In this document: positions 11,482 through 19,301 of the stretch, in pieces
Layout: each line of letters begins with the position of its first letter
Numbering within the stretch: the stretch's first letter is position 1
NCBI RefSeq assembly: GCF_023700005.1
Contig: NZ_JAMLJK010000001.1
Span: 1,141,366-1,205,365, forward strand
Length of the DNA stretch: 64,000 nt
Reading direction: 5' to 3'
From: Larsenimonas rhizosphaerae
GTDB taxonomy: Bacteria > Pseudomonadota > Gammaproteobacteria > Pseudomonadales > Halomonadaceae
Position numbers and translations under genes: made by a program
The notes under the pieces: model-generated
What the model was told of the DNA's origin: nothing
The model's input: only the letters and a program-made list of their open reading frames with translations
The model's database searches: none

Positions 11482-13683
11482 ATGACCACATCAACGCATT
11501 CCGGGGAGTCGACGCCAGGGGTAACCACTCCGGCGCAGGCACCTCTCATGCATACAGAAGAAGGCAGTCGGGTTCAGGAAGGCCTGCCCTATCCTCTGGG
11601 CGCGACCTGGGACGGGCTGGGCATTAACTTCGCCATTTTTTCGGCCCATGCCACCAAGGTTGAGCTCTGTCTTTTCAGTGACGACGGTCAGACCGAAATC
11701 GAGCGAATTGAATTGCCCGAGTATACCGATGAGGTCTGGCACGGCTATCTTCTCGATGCTCGTCCTGGTCTGCTCTATGGGTATCGGGTTCATGGCCCCT
11801 ACGCACCGGAAGAAGGGCATCGCTTCAATCCCAACAAGCTGTTGATTGATCCCTGTGCCTGCCAGCTGGTAGGTGAGCTGATATGGGATGATGCCCTTTA
11901 CGGGTATACGATCGGGCATGAAGATGGTGATCTGAGTTTTGATGAGCGTGACAGCGCGCCGTTCATTCCCAAGTGTCGAGTGATCGACCCGGCATTTACC
12001 TGGGGCCGCTCGCAGGAAATTCATGTGCCCTGGGAGCGGACGGTATTTTATGAGGCGCATGTGCGGGGATTGACCATGCGTCATCCCGATGTCAGTGAGA
12101 ACGTGCGCGGTACCTTTTCCGGGCTGAGTGAGCCGGCAGTACTTGATTACCTGCGAAGCCTTGGTATCAGCTCACTGGAATTGATGCCCATTCATGCCTT
12201 TGCCGATGACCGGCACCTGCAGGAGAAGGGACTGCATAATTACTGGGGCTACAATACCCTGGCCTTTTTTGCACCTCATCAGGCATACATGGCCACCAGC
12301 ACCATCAGCGAATTCAAGCAGATGGTTGCCTGCTGTCATGCCGGTGGTATCGAGGTCATTCTGGATGTGGTGTACAACCATACCGCCGAGGGTAATGAAC
12401 TTGGGCCAACGCTTTCCTGGAAGGGAATCGATAACGCCAGCTATTACCGTCTGATGCCGGATGACAGGCGCTATTACATCAATGATACCGGTACGGGAAA
12501 TACCCTGAACCTGTCTCACCCCAGGGTGCTGCAACTAGTAACGGATTCACTGCGTTACTGGGCGCTGGAAATGAGAGTGGACGGTTTCCGTTTTGATCTG
12601 GCTACCATTCTTGGACGTGAGCCCCATGGGTTTGATGAAGGCGGGGGGTTTCTGGATTCCTGCCGACAGGACCCGGTGCTGTCGCGCTGCAAACTGATCG
12701 CGGAACCCTGGGACTGTGGCCCGGGTGGCTATCAGGTAGGCGGCTTTCCTCCGGGGTGGGCCGAGTGGAACGATCGGTATCGCGATACCATGCGTGCATT
12801 CTGGAAAGGTGATGACGGCACCCTGGCTGATTTCGCGACACGGTTGACCGGGTCTGCTGACCTGTTTGACCACCGTGGTCGCAAACCGTATGCCTCGGTC
12901 AATTTTGTCACGGCCCATGACGGTTTCACGTTGCGGGATCTGGTGACCTATAACGACAAGCATAACGAAGCGAACGGTGAAGATAATCGTGATGGCCATG
13001 ACGATAATCATTCATGGAACCACGGGGTCGAAGGCTGGACCGATGATCCGGAGATCAGCGCGTTGCGCATGCGTCAGATGCGCAATCTGATCGCGACTCT
13101 GATGTTCTCGCAGGGTACGCCCATGCTGCTGGCCGGCGATGAATTTGCGCGAACCCAGGGAGGAAACAATAATGCGTACTGTCAGGACAGCGAGATTGGC
13201 TGGATAGACTGGGACCTGTCGGACGAAGGTCGCGAACTGCTGGAGTTCACACGACGAGTTATTCGATTGCGTCAGCATTACCCCATCCTGCACCGTGGTC
13301 GGTTCTTGACCGGCGAATTCAATGAGGAGCTGGGTATTCAGGACATCAGCTGGATGACTCCTGATGCCACGTTAATGGATGTACCCGATTGGAATGATGC
13401 CCATGCCCATGCCATTGGTGTCATCCTTGATGGTCGGGCGCAGCCTACAGGAATACGTCGCGCAGGATCAGACAGTACGCTTTTCATTATTTTCAATGCG
13501 CATCACGAAGCCATTGAATGGCGTCTGCCGGAGGTGGCTCATGGTCGGCTCTGGATGCGCTGTCTTGATACTGCACAGGCGTCTGATGCGCCGGTCAGTC
13601 GAGACGCCATGCTGGAGTTCGGGAGTATGTACAACGTGCAGCCCCGTTCTCTGGTCCTGATGGAGCTGATGCCGCTGTTTTGA
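11482..13683 (+). CDS. glgX: Glycogen debranching enzyme (GlgX type isoamylase)
   Basis: 733 residues, GH13. Hydrolyses alpha-1,6 branches of phosphorylase-trimmed glycogen, releasing maltodextrins for TreYZ and MalQ. About 30 residues of extension precede the CBM48 domain (YPLGATWDGLGINFAIFSAH). The barrel has NYWGYNTLAFFAPH, the nucleophile Asp372 in MRVDGFRFDLATILGRE, the acid/base Glu in AEPWDCGPGGYQVGGFP, and AHDGFTLRDLVTYN. The C-terminal GDEFARTQGGNNNAYCQD is diagnostic of GlgX. AAGGG lies seven bases before the ATG. Followed by a strong terminator, so it is the last gene of the block. No phosphorylase gene is in the window. Confidence 0.95.
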   Translation: MTTSTHSGESTPGVTTPAQAPLMHTEEGSRVQEGLPYPLGATWDGLGINFAIFSAHATKVELCLFSDDGQTEIERIELPEYTDEVWHGYLLDARPGLLYGYRVHGPYAPEEGHRFNPNKLLIDPCACQLVGELIWDDALYGYTIGHEDGDLSFDERDSAPFIPKCRVIDPAFTWGRSQEIHVPWERTVFYEAHVRGLTMRHPDVSENVRGTFSGLSEPAVLDYLRSLGISSLELMPIHAFADDRHLQEKGLHNYWGYNTLAFFAPHQAYMATSTISEFKQMVACCHAGGIEVILDVVYNHTAEGNELGPTLSWKGIDNASYYRLMPDDRRYYINDTGTGNTLNLSHPRVLQLVTDSLRYWALEMRVDGFRFDLATILGREPHGFDEGGGFLDSCRQDPVLSRCKLIAEPWDCGPGGYQVGGFPPGWAEWNDRYRDTMRAFWKGDDGTLADFATRLTGSADLFDHRGRKPYASVNFVTAHDGFTLRDLVTYNDKHNEANGEDNRDGHDDNHSWNHGVEGWTDDPEISALRMRQMRNLIATLMFSQGTPMLLAGDEFARTQGGNNNAYCQDSEIGWIDWDLSDEGRELLEFTRRVIRLRQHYPILHRGRFLTGEFNEELGIQDISWMTPDATLMDVPDWNDAHAHAIGVILDGRAQPTGIRRAGSDSTLFIIFNAHHEAIEWRLPEVAHGRLWMRCLDTAQASDAPVSRDAMLEFGSMYNVQPRSLVLMELMPLF

Positions 13684-13706
13684 AACGAAAATAGTGTCAC
13701 CGGGCG

Positions 13707-13748
13707 GGCCATAGAGTGTCTGTTGAATGGGCGCTCTATGGCCTTTTT
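13707..13748 (+). terminator. Rho-independent terminator after glgX
   Basis: A 10-bp perfect stem (GGCCATAGAG / CTCTATGGCC), extendable to 14 bp with two G-U pairs, is followed directly by TTTTT. It closes the glycogen/trehalose block. Confidence 0.85.
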
Positions 13749-13775
13749 ATGGTCGATTGCCTACTGGCCGCCTAT

Positions 13776-13806
13776 TAAAAAGCCCCGCCACGAGGGCAGG
13801 GCCTTT
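13776..13806 (-). terminator. Terminator for the zinc-ribbon gene pair
   Basis: Read on the minus strand, a roughly 12-bp GC-rich stem (two G-U pairs) around a short CTCGT loop ends in GGGGCTTTTTA. It lies 18 bases past the stop of the downstream zinc-ribbon gene and back to back with the glgX terminator. Confidence 0.7.
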
Positions 13807-13823
13807 GATATCAACAGCAGGGT

Positions 13824-14033
13824 TCAGAGTGATGAAGAAGCTCTTGCATCATGCCCGTGTGAAGCATGGTGCGACCTCGCCAGTCTCAGAGCCTGCTCCA
13901 GATCTTCTGCGGCACAGGTAACAGTATTACACCTGGCACACAACACATCATTTCCCTGATCGCGCTTTACAGGCACCATGAATTGATCATGGCTGCAGGA
14001 AGAGCACTTCAGATCAAGTGCAACTCGCATCAT
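13824..14033 (-). CDS. Small zinc-ribbon protein, second of a pair
   Basis: 69 residues, function unknown. Two CxxC knuckles (CSSC near residue 10 and CARC near residue 32) separated by exactly 18 residues suggest one structural zinc ribbon; the C-terminal half (AAEDLEQALRLARSHHASH) is probably helical and His-rich. Its ATG overlaps the stop of the preceding zinc-ribbon gene, and no Shine-Dalgarno is visible, so it probably depends on translational coupling. The same Cys spacing is found in the partner gene and in the protein at 45779-46000. Similar small ribbons are common as uncharacterised proteins in this group; DNA, RNA or protein binding are all possible. Confidence 0.75.
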   Translation of the reverse strand: MMRVALDLKCSSCSHDQFMVPVKRDQGNDVLCARCNTVTCAAEDLEQALRLARSHHASHGHDARASSSL

Positions 14034-14269
14034 GATGCAAGTTGCGTAGCGTCTGATGAGGTGGTTGTGCGGTTCATCTGGAACGCCAGAATTCTAGACT
14101 GGTTCAGCGCCTGAAATGCCAGGCTGGGAGAATGAATGTCATTCCAGTGGCCTACGGTGTCCAGAAATTCACCACATTCATGGCAACTGATTTCAGCACA
14201 ATCATCTTCATCGTTGCTGGAGATAATCTGTTTGCTTCCGCAACGATGGCAGCTCATTCCGTAATTCAT
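14030..14269 (-). CDS. Small zinc-ribbon protein, first of a pair
   Basis: 79 residues from the ATG preceded by AAGGA eight bases upstream; a longer reading from a TTG at 14293 has no such signal. CHRC and CHEC knuckles are separated by 18 residues, with a fifth Cys between them (DDCAEIS). The remainder, after the ribbon, contains GHWNDIHSPSLAFQALNQSR and a Thr/Ser-rich end. Together with the overlapping downstream gene it forms a two-gene transcript ending at the terminator at 13776-13806. No function is recognised; the architecture suggests a metal-stabilised binding module. Confidence 0.72.
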   Translation of the reverse strand: MNYGMSCHRCGSKQIISSNDEDDCAEISCHECGEFLDTVGHWNDIHSPSLAFQALNQSRILAFQMNRTTTSSDATQLAS

Positions 14270-14402
14270 GTTCGCATTCCTTGCGTTGGTCAAGTTGCCA
14301 TCCTGGCAACACTATTCGTCGGTGCTTGATGCCGGGCATCCTTGCCGGCCGCCGGTTCCCTTTCGTGGCGCAGCACAAACAAGATCGCATATTGTAGTAG
14401 GT

Positions 14403-14435
14403 CTGTACAATATTTTTTTTTTAAAAAATGTACAG
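14403..14435. repeat. Inverted repeat around an A/T tract
   Basis: CTGTACA at 14403-14409 is mirrored by TGTACAG at 14429-14435, enclosing 19 bases that are almost all T then A. It could be a hairpin or a dyad operator. It lies just upstream, on the minus strand, of the zinc-ribbon pair and so may be part of that promoter region. Confidence 0.5.
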
Positions 14436-14485
14436 TTAAGGGTTGGTGGTATCCAGTACATTTCATTGGCCGGAGTGGACAGGTT

Positions 14486-14501
14486 TAAGGTTATAACCTT
14501 A
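14486..14501. repeat. 16-bp perfect palindrome
   Basis: TAAGGTTATAACCTTA is a gapless perfect palindrome in an otherwise gene-free gap. A dimeric regulator site is the natural reading, but no cognate regulator can be named. Confidence 0.5.
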
Positions 14502-14797
14502 TGTATTTATTATTTTTAAGGAATGCTCAGCTCGGCGCGGCTGGTGCTCGACACTGGGTGAGCAGGCACTGGGCAGGCAATGTGTCGGGGCGTTTTTATC
14601 GGCAGGTTATACCAAAGGGTTATCGCATTTGTATAATGTTTTAATGACCCCGTAAGTAATGATGCGTCGCCTGTCTGACAGGAACCTGGGGCACGCTGTG
14701 CTACTGACAGGATAAGCTCGGTGATCAGAAGGGCAGCGGAGCGGGTATGTATGGAAGGGTCCGCGACATCAAGCGCGGTGGCCATTGCAATGCCTTA

Positions 14798-14829
14798 TAA
14801 GAAGCGCCCGTCGGGACGGGCGCTTCTTA
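14798..14829 (-). terminator. Terminator after the tailspike-like gene
   Basis: Fifteen-bp perfect arms (14798-14812 and 14815-14829) with GC-rich core GCGCCCG and AT-rich ends. It begins nine bases past the tailspike-like stop on the minus strand. It could also work in the other direction. Confidence 0.75.
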
Positions 14830-14837
14830 CTCCTGAG

Positions 14838-16604
14838 TTACTTGCCATCTGTTTCCATGAACATGAGAGCAAATCCGCGGGACTCCGGGATTACGGCATT
14901 GCCTGTCTTGGCATCCTTGAAATAAAGCCGTACGCCCTTGCAGCGCTGATATGCACTCCATGAATGGCCATAAGCATTGATGGGCTCCCAGTGAGAGAAG
15001 CGAAGTCCTTCCTGGTTGACCGTGACCATGACGATGGGATCCCTGAAATGATAGTGGTCATTGATGAGCGACACATACTCGTCGTCGATCTCGACGGTAT
15101 CAAACAGGGCCATCCCCTTGCCGGTATGTTCACCTGGCTTGTACGGCCCATCGTATTCCATCAGATAAGGCATGGCGGTAAGCGCTGATGCAATGACCTT
15201 TTTGCTGCTGTCAGCCGGTAAGGTGTTGATGACTGGTACACGCGCCTGAAAATGGCCTGACATGAACGGCGCCAGCGCGATATTTGCATCGGTCCCCGCG
15301 TCCGCCAGAATACGGCGTGGATAATAAAGCTCTACTTCGGAATGTTCGTCCTCGCCTTCGCTGATATAAATCTTCTTTTTGCCGGCTTTCAGTGTGATGT
15401 TACCGGCAGAGTTCAGTTTGATGTCGGCGGCACCATTTCTGTTTCTGTTGGTCTCGATACTGAAGTCATTCAGCCGGGTCCAGTCATCCAGTTCCTGAGT
15501 AATCCCGTTGACCTTGAAGAAGCTGCCTGCTCCGGTTGCCGACGAAACTGATACCGTATTGTTATCGACATTAACGCCGCCGAACGCATTGGTATAACGG
15601 CCGGCCTCGGGTGAAAGCGTGTTTTTCCACCCACTGGCAAAGTGGAAACTATTGCCTGAGGCAAAACAGTCCGTGATTTGACCGCGGGCAGTAGCCTTGA
15701 TGATGGGAATGGGTTTGTCCGAGTTGCCACCTCGTTCAATCCAGTTACCTTCAATACGGGTATTGAAAATGGTTTTGGTTCGAATCAGGGAGTTGTCACA
15801 GACTTCCCATACATTATCGATCAGGGCGCCCCCCCAGAACTCATTTCCACTGAGAATGCCGTAGGTAACATACTGGCACTGATTTCGGATGAAGCGCACC
15901 GTAGTGGCTATCAGCTTGTTGCCTATTTCCAGGCAGGCGTGGGTATCGGTGAACTGGCAGTCACGGATCGTGATATCGCAGGCCGTATCAGTATGTATGG
16001 CATCGAGGCGTTTCATGCGGAACGTACATTCGCTGACCTGATTGCAATAACCGTTGAGCTTTATGGCGTAGGCATTCGGGTTATCCCTGGCATTATTCGG
16101 TGCAAAGAAAGACAGCCCCTGAGCATGATAAACATTCGAGAAGATCGGGCCTTCCAGCTCATTCATGCTTTTTAACGAGGCGCGGTTGCTTGAGTTACCG
16201 AAGTGTCCCCACTGCTTGCCCACGACCTTCAGGCGGTTCGTCAGTTCTACCGTCCGATCAAAGCTGAATATGCCTCGAGTCGGCACTTCGATGGTGGTCA
16301 CCAGCTGAGAGTCAGCCAGACGTTGAAAAGCGTCACTGCTGCTTGTTTTGCCTGTGGGATCTGCGCCCCACATCAGCGGGTTGCCGGTTTCCCCGGATGA
16401 CCAGATACGTTGATAGCGTGCTCCGGAGCTTGTAACGATGGTATCGCCACCATCATCGTCATTTTTGCTTGAAGGGGCATGGCGATAGCGACCACTGCCA
16501 TAGCCGGGAACCGTATGATGATCGACTTCAACGACCTCTTCCTGTTTGGCAGGAGTGCGCTGACGAAGTTCTTCGATATTATTGAGAAAAATAATAGTAG
16601 TCAT
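14838..16604 (-). CDS. Orphan phage tailspike-like beta-helix protein
   Basis: 588 residues from the ATG preceded by AGGGAG; a longer reading from 16646 lacks a ribosome-binding site. No signal peptide. Residues 1-25 (MTTIIFLNNIEELRQR) and a Gly/Asp-rich linker (GYGSGRYRHAP, then NDDDGGDTIV) resemble phage tailspike N-terminal adaptor segments. Then comes a pectate-lyase-3 entry motif (MWGADPTGKTSSSDAFQRL). A right-handed parallel beta-helix follows, with Asn/Gly turn repeats such as NQVSECTFRM and DCQFTDTH. The last ~150 residues are a separate domain. No capsid, tail, lysis or integrase gene lies nearby, so this is a lone cargo-like gene. The substrate, if it is a glycan depolymerase, is unknown. 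Confidence 0.7.
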   Translation of the reverse strand: MTTIIFLNNIEELRQRTPAKQEEVVEVDHHTVPGYGSGRYRHAPSSKNDDDGGDTIVTSSGARYQRIWSSGETGNPLMWGADPTGKTSSSDAFQRLADSQLVTTIEVPTRGIFSFDRTVELTNRLKVVGKQWGHFGNSSNRASLKSMNELEGPIFSNVYHAQGLSFFAPNNARDNPNAYAIKLNGYCNQVSECTFRMKRLDAIHTDTACDITIRDCQFTDTHACLEIGNKLIATTVRFIRNQCQYVTYGILSGNEFWGGALIDNVWEVCDNSLIRTKTIFNTRIEGNWIERGGNSDKPIPIIKATARGQITDCFASGNSFHFASGWKNTLSPEAGRYTNAFGGVNVDNNTVSVSSATGAGSFFKVNGITQELDDWTRLNDFSIETNRNRNGAADIKLNSAGNITLKAGKKKIYISEGEDEHSEVELYYPRRILADAGTDANIALAPFMSGHFQARVPVINTLPADSSKKVIASALTAMPYLMEYDGPYKPGEHTGKGMALFDTVEIDDEYVSLINDHYHFRDPIVMVTVNQEGLRFSHWEPINAYGHSWSAYQRCKGVRLYFKDAKTGNAVIPESRGFALMFMETDGK

Positions 16605-16722
16605 GTTCCGCTCCCTGAGTATTTGCTTGCAGGTGTTGGCTTGCATGACCAGTGTCGCGATAGTGTTGATCAGGGTACAGGCGGGGCAGGTGTGGCGGGC
16701 AGGTGCGACACCTGTAGCGAAA

Positions 16723-17304
16723 TCAGGCGCTCAAGTGATCGATCAGAATACTCAGACCAATGGCAATCAATATTACACCGCCCAGCATTTCGGCGCGGCG
16801 GCCAAAAAGCCCACCCAGGCGCTGTCCAAGCAGGGTGCCAATCATCACCATCAGGGCCGTGGAAAACCCGATAGCCAGACACGCATGTATGATATTGACG
16901 TCGGCAAAGGCGAGGCTTACTCCCACGACCAGTGCATCAATGCTGGTGGCAATGGCCGTCAGGACAAGCTGAATCAGCGAGGTGCTTGAAGGCGAGGTTG
17001 CTGCGTCTGTATCCGGATCGGGTCGAGTGACCTGACGAAGGCTGGTGTACACCATGCGCCCACCAAGAACAGCCAGAAGGGTGAAGGCAATCCAGTGATC
17101 CCACTGCATGACCCATTGGCTGGCAGTAATACCCAGACACCAGCCGATCAGCGGTGTCAGTGCTTCAATGATTCCAAACAGCAGTCCGGTACGTACTGCC
17201 CTTGCGATGCTGGGTCTGGTCAGTAACGCTCCCTTGCTGACGGAGGCGGCAAAGGCGTCGGTTGACATTGAGAAGGCAAGAAACGTCAGAGAATAAAATG
17301 TCAT
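16723..17304 (-). CDS. mntP: Manganese efflux pump MntP
   Basis: 193 residues, six predicted membrane helices, inner membrane. Exports Mn2+ to prevent manganese toxicity. The N-terminal LAFSMSTDAFAASVSKGAL and the internal repeat TAIATSIDALVVGVSLAFADV carry the paired Asp residues of the DUF204/MntP family, and a third, GRMVYTSL, lies in the middle loop. Length matches the family (about 190). No yybP-ykoY manganese riboswitch was recognised in the leader. The ATG has no clear Shine-Dalgarno; a 10-codon open frame at 17301-17333 ends in an ATGA overlap with this start and may couple translation. Confidence 0.92.
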   Translation of the reverse strand: MTFYSLTFLAFSMSTDAFAASVSKGALLTRPSIARAVRTGLLFGIIEALTPLIGWCLGITASQWVMQWDHWIAFTLLAVLGGRMVYTSLRQVTRPDPDTDAATSPSSTSLIQLVLTAIATSIDALVVGVSLAFADVNIIHACLAIGFSTALMVMIGTLLGQRLGGLFGRRAEMLGGVILIAIGLSILIDHLSA

Positions 17305-17703
17305 GACAGAAGGTTCATCGGCAACCGGACCATGGAATGTGGTGTATAGACGTCAATGATAAGGCTTTTTTTTAAAATCTCAATAAAAACAATAATTTAC
17401 ACTGGTTTTATTGTGTAGTTCAACGACATTGTTTCATCAGTGGTTGTGTTGTTTGCCGAATGGATAGCAAGATTTCCAGGGTGATGATGATTAACTCGGG
17501 TTGAATTGGTTTTTCTTTTATCATTCCCGATACCGCTGTTTCCCTTCCTGGACTTAAGGTGATTAATCCTTGGTGTGATTGTTATTCGAACGCCTTTAGC
17601 GAATTATTATTTGTATGATGTATTACCTAGTTGCTCTGGAATCCCCCATGATCGGCAGCTCCGCTGGATTGTCGTCACTATTACAATAATCGAGGAATAT
17701 CCC
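17305..17703. other. Divergent regulatory region between mntP and the TRAP operon
   Basis: About 400 bp, AT-rich, serving divergent promoters. It includes the short open frame ahead of mntP and a TACAC-N10-GTGTA inverted repeat at 17398-17417. No gene is supported; an in-frame extension of dctP to 17575 lacks a start signal. Confidence 0.6.
17398..17417. promoter_or_regulatory. Possible operator upstream of the uronate TRAP operon
   Basis: TACAC at 17398-17402 and GTGTA at 17413-17417 form an inverted repeat with a 10-bp spacer, in the gap between mntP and dctP. No regulator gene is adjacent, so assignment to either gene is a guess. Confidence 0.3.
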
Positions 17704-18711
17704 ATGCTTCTGATGGCTCACCGTCCCCCTCGCTGTGCACTGGTGCTGGCATTAACCGCCACGCTGGGCATGATGTCGATGCCAGCCGCTGCCGACAACT
17801 GGCGTGGGTGGAACATTCATCCGGCAGGCTATCCCAATAGTGTCGCCATGAAGCAGTTTGCCGACCAGGTTACCGCGGGAACACATGGAGATATCAGGGC
17901 AAAGGTCTATGACAATGCCATCCTCGGGGATCAATCCGATGCCATCGAGCAGGTCCGTAACGGGGCACTGAATTTTGCCAATTTCAACATGGGGCCGATG
18001 GGGCCTATCGTGCCGGCTACCAATGTGCTCTCGCTGCCCTTTCTGTTTGAGGACATCGAGGCCATGCACACGGTCATGGATGGCCCGATTGGTGTGAAGT
18101 TCGCCGATGCCCTGGCGGACAAGGGGCTGGTTGTACTGGCGTGGTTTGATTCCGGGGCCCGCAGCCTTTACAACACCAAACGTCCCATTTCCACGCCTGA
18201 TGACCTCAAGGGGCTCAAGATTCGTGTCATGAACAATGACCTTTATGTCGACATGATTGACGCCCTTGGAGGGAATGCGACCCCCATGTCCTACGGCGAG
18301 GTTTACCAGTCCCTCAAGACCGGGGTGCTGGATGGCGCTGAAAACAACTTTCCGTCCTATGAATCCAGTAACCACTACGAAATTGCGCCGTATTTCTCCA
18401 CCACAGATCATCTGATATTGCCGGAGTGTCTGTGCGTTGCCAAAACCACTTGGGACGCGATGTCTCCAGAAGATCAGAACGTGGTCCAGCAGGCGGCCAC
18501 TGATGCCGGCGCGTTGCAGAGAAAGCTGTGGGCCGAGCGGTCCGAAACAAGTCGTGAGAAAGTCATTGCCGCTGGCTCCAAAGTCAATGAGATCAAGGAC
18601 AAGGCAGCCTTTCAGAACCGGATGGCACCGATCTATACCGAGTTCACTGAAAGGTATCCGCAGTTTGCATCGTTGATCGAAGAGATCAAAACCGCGCAGT
18701 CTCCGCAGTAA
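17704..18711 (+). CDS. dctP: TRAP transporter periplasmic binding protein (DctP family)
   Basis: 335 residues from the ATG with GAGGA eight bases upstream. Secreted to the periplasm: a signal peptide (residues ~1-27) ends MPAAADN. The mature protein has DctP-family signatures: FADQVTAGTHGDIRAKVYDNAILGD cut by the family's QLG-like stretch, the segment AWFDSGARSLYNTKRP around the substrate-binding Arg, and GLKIRVMNNDLYVDM. YGEVYQSLKTGVLDGAENN is the conserved second-lobe motif. It delivers an organic acid to the DctQM permease. The downstream enzymes argue for a hexuronate such as galacturonate or glucuronate; that substrate is inference. Confidence 0.9.
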   Translation: MLLMAHRPPRCALVLALTATLGMMSMPAAADNWRGWNIHPAGYPNSVAMKQFADQVTAGTHGDIRAKVYDNAILGDQSDAIEQVRNGALNFANFNMGPMGPIVPATNVLSLPFLFEDIEAMHTVMDGPIGVKFADALADKGLVVLAWFDSGARSLYNTKRPISTPDDLKGLKIRVMNNDLYVDMIDALGGNATPMSYGEVYQSLKTGVLDGAENNFPSYESSNHYEIAPYFSTTDHLILPECLCVAKTTWDAMSPEDQNVVQQAATDAGALQRKLWAERSETSREKVIAAGSKVNEIKDKAAFQNRMAPIYTEFTERYPQFASLIEEIKTAQSPQ

Positions 18712-18754
18712 TAGCAGGGATGTCTACTTTTCCTGATCAAGGCAGGGGGGCTTT

Positions 18755-19300
18755 ATGTCTGCCAGTGTTCATCTGACGCAGTCCCGGCGCGTGGCGGGCA
18801 GGGCCCGTCTGTCCCTGGGGCATGAGCGATGCATGAACGGCGCTGCCTGGTTGTGCATGGCCGTGTCCGGTGTGTTGATGGTGTATCTGATCGGCAGCTT
18901 CGGCTGGCTGGTTTTCGGTCGCTACGTGCTTAATGACACGCCGACCTGGGTTGAGCAGTCCGCGCTGGTGTGTGTGGTGTATATCACCACCCTGGGAGCT
19001 GCGGCCGGTGTCCATCACCGGGTCCACCTGAGCATCGATTTTCTGAAGGATCGCTTGAGCGGTTGGCCTCAGTGTGTGAACAGCGTTGTGGCGAATGCCT
19101 TTGTCATTGTGTTCGGTCTTCTGATGGCCTGGCAGGGCGGTGTCATGTTCATGGGAAACCTTGATCGGCCCATCCCGATGGTCGGTTTATCGGAAAGCTG
19201 GCGCGCGGCGCCGCTGGTGGCGAGTGGGGTGCTGATGGCCTGGTTCGCACTGGCTCAGTGTGTGGATGCCGTGATCCATCGTACCCGGGAGGGGCAGTGA
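18755..19300 (+). CDS. dctQ: TRAP transporter small permease (DctQ family)
   Basis: 181 residues, four predicted membrane helices in the inner membrane. Partner of the large permease in sodium-driven uptake. Contains FGRYVLNDTPTWVEQSAL and AAGVHHRVHLSIDFLKDRL, typical of DctQ. GGGGG lies five bases upstream of the ATG. About 30 residues at the start are cytoplasmic and basic. One base separates its stop from the dctM start. Confidence 0.9.
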   Translation: MSASVHLTQSRRVAGRARLSLGHERCMNGAAWLCMAVSGVLMVYLIGSFGWLVFGRYVLNDTPTWVEQSALVCVVYITTLGAAAGVHHRVHLSIDFLKDRLSGWPQCVNSVVANAFVIVFGLLMAWQGGVMFMGNLDRPIPMVGLSESWRAAPLVASGVLMAWFALAQCVDAVIHRTREGQ

Positions 19301-19301
19301 C

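Larger units (their letters stand above)
14270..14837. other. AT-rich gene-poor gap with palindromes
   Basis: No gene is supported across this ~570-bp gap. It includes a poly-T/poly-A tract inside a CTGTACA/TGTACAG inverted repeat, a 16-bp perfect palindrome at 14486-14501, a good -10 hexamer (TATAAT, 14632-14637) without a clear -35, and the tailspike terminator. An 89-codon minus-strand open frame at 14516-14785 has AAGG seven bases upstream of its ATG but no recognisable domain, and its second half looks random. Confidence 0.55.

Noticed and set aside
14516-14785. 89-codon minus-strand open frame between the zinc-ribbon pair and the tailspike gene
   Set aside because: There is a weak AAGG before the ATG, but no domain, no promoter of its own, and the second half has random composition. 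Left out as unproven.
17305-17400. yybP-ykoY manganese riboswitch ahead of mntP
   Set aside because: Expected for this family, but I could not find the conserved loops in the leader. A covariance search would decide it.
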